From: a bacterium
GTDB taxonomy: Bacteria > Eremiobacterota > Eremiobacteria > Baltobacterales > Baltobacteraceae
DNA length: 12,241 nucleotides
NCBI GenBank assembly: GCA_021781095.1
Contig: JAJXXM010000005.1
Span: 1-12,241 of the forward strand
Direction: 5' to 3'
Shown: in pieces, positions 7,241 to 12,241 of the stretch
Numbering within the stretch: the stretch's first letter is position 1
Layout: each line of letters starts with the position of its first letter
Notes under the pieces: model-generated
Told to the model about the DNA's origin: nothing
The model's input: only the letters and a program-made list of their open reading frames with translations
Database searches by the model: none
Translations under genes and position numbers: made by a program

Positions 7241-7930
7241 ATGAAGCGTACGGTGGTCGTTGCTGAAGATGATGAGGCGATTCGCGAGTTGATCGTCCAT
7301 CATTTAGCGTGCGAGGGCTTCGACGGCGTTGGGGCGCCCGATGGGTTGAGCGCGATTCGCAAGGTGCGCGAAGGCTGCGACCTGATCGTGCTCGATCTCG
7401 GGCTTCCGGGAATCGACGGCTTCGAAGTCGCGCGGCGCGCGCGAGAGATCCGGGCGGGGCTGCCGATTTTGATTCTCAGCGCGCGAAGCGGCGAGATCGA
7501 TCGGCTCTTAGGCTTCGAACTGGGGATCGACGATTTCGTTGCGAAACCGTTTTCGCCCCGCGAACTGGTCGCACGGGTGCGCGCGATTCTTCGCCGACAT
7601 GGGCTCGACGCCGAACTGCCCGTCGATCGCGTGTTGCGATTCGGCGACTTAGAGATCGATGTCGCCGCGCGCGAAGTGCGCATGCGCGGGCACGACCTTG
7701 CATGCAAGCCGCGCGAATTTGCGCTGCTCTTGGAACTCGCGCGCAATCCCGGAGTCGCGATCGCGCGCGAACGCTTGATCGATCGCGTCTGGGGTGCCGC
7801 GTTCGTCGGTGACGAACGGACCGTCGACGTCCACGTAAGTCGGTTGCGCGCGCGCCTCGAAGGGCACGCGCCGTTGCGTTCGACGTTGCGCAGCGTTCAC
7901 GGCTTCGGCTATAAATTCGTGCCGCCGTAA
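7241..7930 (+). CDS. OmpR/PhoB-family response regulator
   Basis: This is a two-component transcription regulator: a receiver domain accepts phosphate from a histidine kinase, and a winged helix binds DNA. In the receiver (1-120), D10 and D11 form the acidic pocket, D52 in VLDLGLPGIDG is the phosphorylation site, S80 is the switch hydroxyl and K102 in AKPFSP is the conserved lysine. The OmpR-type winged helix (about 130-228) has KPREFALLLELARNPG, then RTVDVHVSRLRARLE and the final wing SVHGFGYKF. The length, 229, is typical. ATG 7241 is chosen because MKRTVVVAEDD begins the receiver strand; a GTG at 7238 is an equal alternative, and an earlier start would translate repeat DNA. The stop is one base before the kinase GTG, so the two form a cognate pair. 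Targets are unknown. Confidence 0.95.
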   Translation: MKRTVVVAEDDEAIRELIVHHLACEGFDGVGAPDGLSAIRKVREGCDLIVLDLGLPGIDGFEVARRAREIRAGLPILILSARSGEIDRLLGFELGIDDFVAKPFSPRELVARVRAILRRHGLDAELPVDRVLRFGDLEIDVAAREVRMRGHDLACKPREFALLLELARNPGVAIARERLIDRVWGAAFVGDERTVDVHVSRLRARLEGHAPLRSTLRSVHGFGYKFVPP

Positions 7931-7931
7931 C

Positions 7932-9068
7932 GTGGATCGCTGCGAACGCAATCCGGCAGCGCTCGCCGGGGGCGCCCCCGTCGGCAGTCGCGTTCGCCCG
8001 TTGCTGCTCTGGCGTATCCCCGAGATCGGTGCGCGCGCACTCCGCGAAGGGCGGCGCCGGTCGCGATCCCTCGAACGGCGAGCCGAATCGCTCTTTCTCG
8101 AGGCCGCGCGCTCCCTGCTGCGTGGAAGCGATCGCCTCGCGCATCGCTGCGACAGCGATCTCTTCATCGCCTATCTCGACGTTCGCGGGCGCTCCGGAGC
8201 ATCGCAGCGCGTGGCGCTTCCGGTCGATCTGCGCGGCGCGCTCGAACGGATCGCCGCACGTCTGCACGCGCGGCTCGATCACGCGGTGCTCGTGGGCTGG
8301 ACCTACGTCGCTCCCGCCGAGCTCGCTCGCGATCCCGACGCAGCGTTGCACGAAGCGCTAAGGCGCGGCGAGCGGGAACGGGAACGGGTCGCGTTTCTCG
8401 CCGCGGTCGGCCACGAATTACGTACCCCGCTCAGTTCGATTCGCGGGTACATCGAAACCTTACTCGATGCGCCGCACGACGCGCCGACCGCGCGTCGTTT
8501 TCTCGAGATCGCACAATCCGAGACGCTGCGCATGGCGCGGCTGGTCGACGGCGTCCTGGAATTCTCGCTGCTCGATTGCAGCGCGCTCCACCTTGCCGAC
8601 GCACGGTGCGACCTCGTCGCCGTCGTTCGCCGCGCGATCGGATCGCTCGATCCCGCCCTCGCGCATGCTGGGACGCGCGTCGAGCTGCGCGGTGCGCGCC
8701 GGCTCGCTATTGCCCTCGACGAAGATGCCGCCATGCACGTCGTCCTCAATCTCTTGCAGAATGCGGTCGTTCACGGCGCGCGAGCGGGCGAGATCGTCGT
8801 TTCGTTGGCGCGCGCCCGTCCGTTCGCGCGTTTGCGCGTTGACGACGATGGGGCGGGCATTCCGCCCGAAGAGCGGGCGCGCGTTTTCCAGCGCGGAGCC
8901 CGCATCGGCGCGGGCGACGGCCGCGGTCTCGGGCTCGGCTTGGCCATCGTCGAAAGCATTGTGGCGCGCGCGGGCGGCGAGGTGCGCGTCGGCGATGCGC
9001 CCCTGGGCGGCGCTCGCTTTGAAATCCTTCTGCCGCTCCAAGCGGAGAAAGGTGGAGCGGAGTCGTAG
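7932..9068 (+). CDS. Soluble histidine kinase with degenerate GGDEF-like N-terminal domain
   Basis: This is a sensor kinase expected to autophosphorylate and pass phosphate to the regulator just upstream. The 378 residues hold a HisKA domain with H161 in VGHELRTPLSS and a HATPase domain with the N box LNLLQNAVVHG (272-282), G1 DDDGAGIP (304-311) and G2 GLGLGLAI (332-339). No signal peptide or membrane segment is visible, so it should be cytoplasmic. Residues about 20-148 look like a worn GGDEF domain: PLLLWRIPEIGAR, then FLEAARSLLRGSDRLAHRCDSDLFIAYL, with DSDLF where GGDEF would be, and a final DAALHEALRRG helix. If so, it cannot make cyclic di-GMP and may serve as a sensor or dimer module. 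The GTG start is one base after the regulator stop. Kinase call secure; GGDEF link moderate. Confidence 0.93.
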   Translation: MDRCERNPAALAGGAPVGSRVRPLLLWRIPEIGARALREGRRRSRSLERRAESLFLEAARSLLRGSDRLAHRCDSDLFIAYLDVRGRSGASQRVALPVDLRGALERIAARLHARLDHAVLVGWTYVAPAELARDPDAALHEALRRGERERERVAFLAAVGHELRTPLSSIRGYIETLLDAPHDAPTARRFLEIAQSETLRMARLVDGVLEFSLLDCSALHLADARCDLVAVVRRAIGSLDPALAHAGTRVELRGARRLAIALDEDAAMHVVLNLLQNAVVHGARAGEIVVSLARARPFARLRVDDDGAGIPPEERARVFQRGARIGAGDGRGLGLGLAIVESIVARAGGEVRVGDAPLGGARFEILLPLQAEKGGAES

Positions 9069-9078
9069 CAGGCCGCTC

Positions 9079-9495
9079 ATGACGAGCGTACCATCCGACC
9101 TTCGGCGCAGCGAGCGAACGCTCGCGCTCGCGCGCGACGTCGACCGGCGGTATGAAGGGAACGCTCCGATCGCCATCTCCGAGATCGGGTCGGGACTCTT
9201 TTTTCTCTCCGACTTCGTTCGCAATGTGAACGTACCGTGCGAGATCGACTTCCTCTCGATCGGCGGCGATGTGTCGGCACGTCGCTTTATCACCGATCTC
9301 TCGCGTCCCATCGACGGCCGCGACGTGCTGATCGTTTGCGACCGCGTCGACGACCTCCAACGCATGACCTTCCTGTTGGGGGCGCTGCGCGAACGAGCGC
9401 CGCGCTCGCTCGCCTTGGTCTCGTACGAACCGCTCGCCGGCGAGGAATGCGCGGCTCTCGGATCGATTGCGATCCTCGGCGAGAGCGCATTGTGA
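9079..9495 (+). CDS. HPRT-like phosphoribosyltransferase, degenerate active site
   Basis: The 138 residues follow the fold order of type I phosphoribosyltransferases, closest to hypoxanthine phosphoribosyltransferase (purine salvage: base plus PRPP to nucleotide). ALARDVDRRYEGNAPIAI is followed by SGLFFLSDFVRNVNVPCEIDFLSI, then DLSRPIDGRDVLIV and the LGALRERAPRSLALVSYE end. Key motifs are altered. The PRPP loop, usually VEDIIDTG(K/L)T, reads VCDRVDDLQRM (86-96), losing the first acidic residue and the Thr/Gly loop; the usual LKGG loop reads EIGSG (35-39). The protein is also about 40 residues short of the family at its C-terminus. It may therefore bind without catalysis or have a regulatory role. 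ATG 9079 lies 10 bases after the kinase stop. The stop overlaps the next ATG by one base. An active but divergent enzyme cannot be excluded. Confidence 0.75.
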   Translation: MTSVPSDLRRSERTLALARDVDRRYEGNAPIAISEIGSGLFFLSDFVRNVNVPCEIDFLSIGGDVSARRFITDLSRPIDGRDVLIVCDRVDDLQRMTFLLGALRERAPRSLALVSYEPLAGEECAALGSIAILGESAL

Positions 9496-10805
9496 TGCGG
9501 CGTGCGATCGCCGCGTTCTTCGCGATGCTGATGACGGCGGCGATGCTTTCGACGAGCGGCAGCGCGCTGCAACTTCCCTCCATCGAAGCGGCCGCGACCG
9601 ATTTCCGTAGCCCGAACGCGCACTTGCAAGAGATGTTTCGTGCCGCTCTGCTCGATACGACGACGCTCGCAGAGTACGCACCCGACGGAACCGCCTACGT
9701 CAAGACCGGAGATATCCCCGCCGAATGGCTGCGCGACGCGAGCGCTCAATTACGACCGTACCTGTTCTTCGCCAAGCAAGATCCCAGCGTTCGGAAGCTC
9801 TTGCGTGCGATCTTAGCCCGCATGGCGAAGTACATCCAGATCGACCCCTACGCAAATGCATTCACGCTCGATTATCGCGTCTGGGAACAGAAATTCGAAC
9901 TCGACTCGCTCGCCTATCCGGTAACGCTCGCGTGGAGCTACTGGAAGACCACCGGGGACACGTCGATCTTTACTCCCGATATGGAGCGAGCGCTCGAAGA
10001 TATCCTCAATACGATGGAGCGCGAACAGGACCATCCGCGCGATTCGCATTACACCGAACCCGAGCTCGCCGACGGCGGGAAGGGACGCCCGGTCGCCTAT
10101 ACCGGGATGATTTGGACGGGATTCCGCCCCTCCGACGATGCCTGTTATTACAACTATCTCATTCCGTCGGAGATGTTCGCGGTGGTCGCGCTCGGCGATA
10201 TCGCCGAGATCGAGCGGAACGTCTACCGCAACGTCATTCTCGCGCGCTCGGCCGATGCGTTGCGCGACGAAGTGCAGCGCGGCATTCAAACCTACGGGCT
10301 CGTCTTCGTCCCGAAATACGGCTACATCTACGCCTACGAAGTCGACGGCCTCGGGCACGCGATTCTCACCGACGATGCGAACATCCCGAGCCTGCTCTCG
10401 GCTCCCTACATCGGCTATACCTCAAAATCCAACGTCTACTACCAAAACACGCGACGCTTTCTGCTCTCCGACGATAACCCGTCGTTCTATTCGGGGCGCT
10501 ACGCCTCGGGGATCGGAAGTTTCCATACGCCCGATCATTGGATATGGCCGCTCGCACTGATCATGCAAGGGCTTACGGCGCGATCGCAGACCGAGAAGCA
10601 GGACGTTCTCAACGAGTTGCTCGCGAGCGATCCCGGCGACCATCTCTTACACGAATCGTTCGATCCGAACGATCCCAAGCATTTCACGCGTCCCAATTTC
10701 GGGTGGCCCAATGCACTTTTTTCAGAATTCGTGATGACGTCGTTCGAAGGCAAACCGGAGATCCCGATGGGGAGCGGCGCGGACCTGGAGTTTCGTAGCC
10801 AATGA
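9495..10805 (+). CDS. GH125 exo-alpha-1,6-mannosidase, secreted
   Basis: Glycoside hydrolase family 125 enzymes are metal-independent inverting exo-alpha-1,6-mannosidases that trim mannose from glycans. The 436 residues carry family landmarks: YVKTGDIPAEWLRDASAQLRPYL (in part, 68-90), YTGMIWTGFRPSDDA (202-216), NYLIPSEMFAV (220-230), and HESFDPNDPKHFTRPNFGWPN (from 386). By comparison with Clostridium perfringens GH125, the general acid should be an aspartate of the SDD motif (D214 or D215) and the base E387. Residues 1-24 form a signal peptide (RR, hydrophobic core, SGSA then LQ), so it acts outside the cytoplasm; no lipobox cysteine is seen. ATG 9495 overlaps the previous stop by one base (TGATG), and GTG 9492 is also in frame. 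The stop overlaps purA by 4 bases. Substrate is not deducible here. Confidence 0.9.
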   Translation: MRRAIAAFFAMLMTAAMLSTSGSALQLPSIEAAATDFRSPNAHLQEMFRAALLDTTTLAEYAPDGTAYVKTGDIPAEWLRDASAQLRPYLFFAKQDPSVRKLLRAILARMAKYIQIDPYANAFTLDYRVWEQKFELDSLAYPVTLAWSYWKTTGDTSIFTPDMERALEDILNTMEREQDHPRDSHYTEPELADGGKGRPVAYTGMIWTGFRPSDDACYYNYLIPSEMFAVVALGDIAEIERNVYRNVILARSADALRDEVQRGIQTYGLVFVPKYGYIYAYEVDGLGHAILTDDANIPSLLSAPYIGYTSKSNVYYQNTRRFLLSDDNPSFYSGRYASGIGSFHTPDHWIWPLALIMQGLTARSQTEKQDVLNELLASDPGDHLLHESFDPNDPKHFTRPNFGWPNALFSEFVMTSFEGKPEIPMGSGADLEFRSQ

Positions 10806-12064
10806 GCGGACGGATCGATGCCGTACTCGGCATGCAATGGGGCGATGAGGGGAAAGGGCGCATCGTCGATTGGTACGCGCGCGGATACGACGTCGTCGCG
10901 CGCTTCGGCGGCGGCGATAACGCCGGCCATCGCATCGAAGTCGGCGAGACGAAGCTCGCCTTGCGCCTCGTTCCCTCCGCCGCGCTCCATCCCAGCGTCG
11001 AACTCTTCGTCGGTTCGGGTTGCGTCGTCAATCTCGAAGGCGCGCTCGAAGAACTTGCACGGCTCGCCGAGGTCGGCGTCGATATATCGCGCGTTCGCTT
11101 CTCTGACCGCGCGCATATCGTTCTACCCGATCATGGCGTTCTCGACCGAGCCGCGGAGAGCGCGCGCGGGGAGCAACGCATCGGCACGACGGGGCGAGGA
11201 ATTGGGCCCGCGTATGCCGACCGCGTCGCTCGCATCGGTATCACGCTGGGCGAAACGCTCGACGAGAGCCTCTTTCGCAGTCGGCTCCGCGCGATTCGCT
11301 CCGCACACGAGCGCGCGACGCCCGATCCCTCGGTCTTCCCGGATTTCCGCGAAATGGAAGAGCGCTTGCTGGCTGCCGCGGCACGCCTGCGCACGGCGAT
11401 CGTCGATGGCGTCGAGTACGTGCACGCTCGGCTTGCCGCCGGCAAGCGCATATTGGCCGAAGGCGCCCAAGGAACGCTGCTCGATCTCTCGTTCGGTAGT
11501 TATCCGTTCGTGACGTCCTCGCAGTGCACCGCGGGAGGCATCTGCACGGGGCTCGGCGTCGGGCCGAGCGCGATCGGGCGCGTGATCGGTATCCTCAAGG
11601 CCTACACCACCAGAGTCGGCGAGGGGCCGTTTCCCTCTGAACTTCACGACACGGCGGGCGCACATCTTCGCGAGGCCGGGCGAGAGTTCGGCACGGTGAC
11701 CGGGCGCCCGCGCCGCTGCGGCTGGTTCGATGCGGTCGCGGCCCGCTACGCGGTTGCCCTCAACGGCGCGCACGCCGTCGCACTCACCAAGCTCGACGTG
11801 CTCTCCGGGCTCGATCGGATCGGCATCGTCACTGGGTATCGCCGGGCCGGGCGGCCCGCCACGCTCGCCGAGGCCGGCTCCCCCGATTTTGCCGTCGAGA
11901 TCGAGTACCTCGATGGCTGGAACGAGGAGATCGGCGCCGCGCGCAGACTTGGCGATCTCCCCGATGCGGCCCGCCGCTATATCTCCCGTCTCGAAACGCT
12001 CGTCGGTGTGTCGATCGAGCTCTTTTCCGTCGGTCCTGAGCGCGAATCGTTAATCAGCGCTTGA
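10802..12064 (+). CDS. purA: Adenylosuccinate synthetase PurA
   Basis: PurA joins IMP and aspartate using GTP, the first committed step from IMP to AMP, in the cytoplasm. The 420 residues are near the usual 425-430. Motifs seen are MQWGDEGKGRIVD (11-23) with catalytic D15, GGGDNAGHR (36-44) with catalytic H43, IGTTGRGIGPAY, EGAQGTLLDL, SYPFVTSS followed by TAGG, VGEGPFPSEL, TGRPRRCGWFDA and the guanine-binding TKLDVLSGLDRI. Two family positions differ from the common consensus: GGGDNAGHR has D and R where N and T are usual. The ATG overlaps the stop of the mannosidase gene by 4 bases (ATGA), so translation is coupled to a secreted hydrolase with no pathway link. No terminator with a U-tract follows. 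Identification is secure. Confidence 0.97.
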   Translation: MSGRIDAVLGMQWGDEGKGRIVDWYARGYDVVARFGGGDNAGHRIEVGETKLALRLVPSAALHPSVELFVGSGCVVNLEGALEELARLAEVGVDISRVRFSDRAHIVLPDHGVLDRAAESARGEQRIGTTGRGIGPAYADRVARIGITLGETLDESLFRSRLRAIRSAHERATPDPSVFPDFREMEERLLAAAARLRTAIVDGVEYVHARLAAGKRILAEGAQGTLLDLSFGSYPFVTSSQCTAGGICTGLGVGPSAIGRVIGILKAYTTRVGEGPFPSELHDTAGAHLREAGREFGTVTGRPRRCGWFDAVAARYAVALNGAHAVALTKLDVLSGLDRIGIVTGYRRAGRPATLAEAGSPDFAVEIEYLDGWNEEIGAARRLGDLPDAARRYISRLETLVGVSIELFSVGPERESLISA

Positions 12065-12071
12065 CGGAGCC

Positions 12072-12098
12072 TTGATGGAGGCCGATATGTCTTAAAAT
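12072..12098 (+). promoter_or_regulatory. Promoter-like element after purA
   Basis: TTGATG (12072-12077) and TAAAAT (12093-12098) resemble sigma-70 -35 and -10 boxes, with a slightly short 15-base spacer. This AT-rich patch stands out in the otherwise GC-rich DNA just after the purA stop. It precedes a segment without a coding frame but with strong RNA folding, which supports a transcription start near 12104-12107. Confidence 0.4.
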
Positions 12099-12104
12099 TG
12101 ACGA

Positions 12105-12241
12105 AGAACGACGGAGGGCCTGTGGAGAGTGCGGATAATAATCCAACCTAATGACATGCACGCGGGCCTCGGAACGCGCGCATGGACGCTCCAACAGGGA
12201 TGTGGAGCGAGCACAGCCAGGGTCGGCTGCCTGACCGTAGA
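12105..12241 (+). ncRNA. Candidate structured RNA or regulatory leader, class unknown, 3' end outside window
   Basis: No convincing coding frame lies here. Helix P1 pairs CCTGTGGAG (12119-12127) with 12189-12198 (nine pairs, one bulged A at 12194). Inside it are GGAT/ATCC (12133-12136 with 12141-12144) and a ten-position hairpin with one mismatch, CATGCACGCG (12155-12164) with CGCGCGCATG (12175-12184). The P1 right arm can instead pair downstream as CGCTCCA (12187-12193) with TGGAGCG (12203-12209), a perfect 7-bp helix that excludes P1. CAGCC (12214-12218) with GGCTG (12225-12229) is a further hairpin. I could not match it to RNase P RNA, tmRNA, SRP RNA, 6S RNA, or the common riboswitches. 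It may be a stand-alone RNA or the leader of the next gene. Confidence 0.4.

Noticed and set aside
6359..7303. A 314-codon open frame on the minus strand across recX, the intergenic repeats and the response regulator start
   Set aside because: It is antisense to recX, its repeated peptides come from the DNA repeats, and high GC keeps frames open. No family resemblance.
8460..9749. A 429-codon minus-strand open frame opposite the kinase, PRTase-like and GH125 genes
   Set aside because: Spans three recognisable plus-strand genes and has no motif of its own.
12069..12082. Rho-independent terminator after purA (GCCT...AGGC)
   Set aside because: Only a 4-bp stem and no adjacent T-run; the AT-rich patch that follows fits a -10 box better.
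12119..12198. THF or glycine riboswitch, because of GGAGAG near the 5' arm and GCTCCA near the 3' arm
   Set aside because: Only the closing-stem bases agree; the conserved internal binding-core sequences of both classes are missing.

Overview
The window is a compact, high-GC bacterial chromosome segment with 13 protein genes. All are on the + strand, and most overlap or are nearly contiguous. The gene content (chemotaxis and flagellar genes leading into ftsY and recA, with a FliA/WhiG-type sigma factor and a small stand-alone FlhB-like protein) resembles the flagellar/chemotaxis clusters of Firmicutes-like lineages. The base composition and the alanine/arginine-rich proteins suggest a high-GC lineage instead. 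An uncultured phylum such as Eremiobacterota (WPS-2) would fit, but this is inference and cannot be settled from the sequence alone.

Region 1 (2-4204) is the tail of a motility operon. It holds the C-terminal esterase half of CheB (cut by the window edge), a flagellar sigma factor, a 104-residue low-complexity protein, a long Ala/Pro-rich FliK-like hook-length protein, and an FlhB C-terminal-domain-like export-switch protein. Three of the four junctions are 4-base overlaps or gaps of a few bases. The sigma-factor-to-small-gene junction is a 50-base purine-rich spacer with several Shine-Dalgarno-like runs.

Region 2 (4213-6766) holds housekeeping genes: ftsY (membrane targeting of SRP-ribosome complexes), then recA and recX, which abut exactly. 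The ftsY start is odd, because the only good ribosome-binding site points to an ATG in another frame. The 93-base gap before recA carries direct and inverted repeats that look like an operator.

Region 3 (6767-7240) is a 474-base non-coding gap filled with a modular repeat: two long copies and one short copy, with a GC-rich hairpin in two of them.

Region 4 (7241-12064) is a tightly packed five-gene set. It encodes an OmpR/PhoB-type response regulator, a soluble histidine kinase whose N-terminal half looks like a degenerate GGDEF domain, a short HPRT-like phosphoribosyltransferase with a degraded PRPP motif, a signal-peptide-bearing GH125 exo-alpha-mannosidase, and adenylosuccinate synthetase (PurA). 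The last three are translationally coupled by 1- and 4-base overlaps, which gives a mixture of signalling, purine and glycan functions.

Region 5 (12065-12241) is non-coding. It has a promoter-like element followed by a segment that can form several helices, including two strong ones that cannot form together. It is a candidate structured RNA or regulatory leader that runs off the window end.
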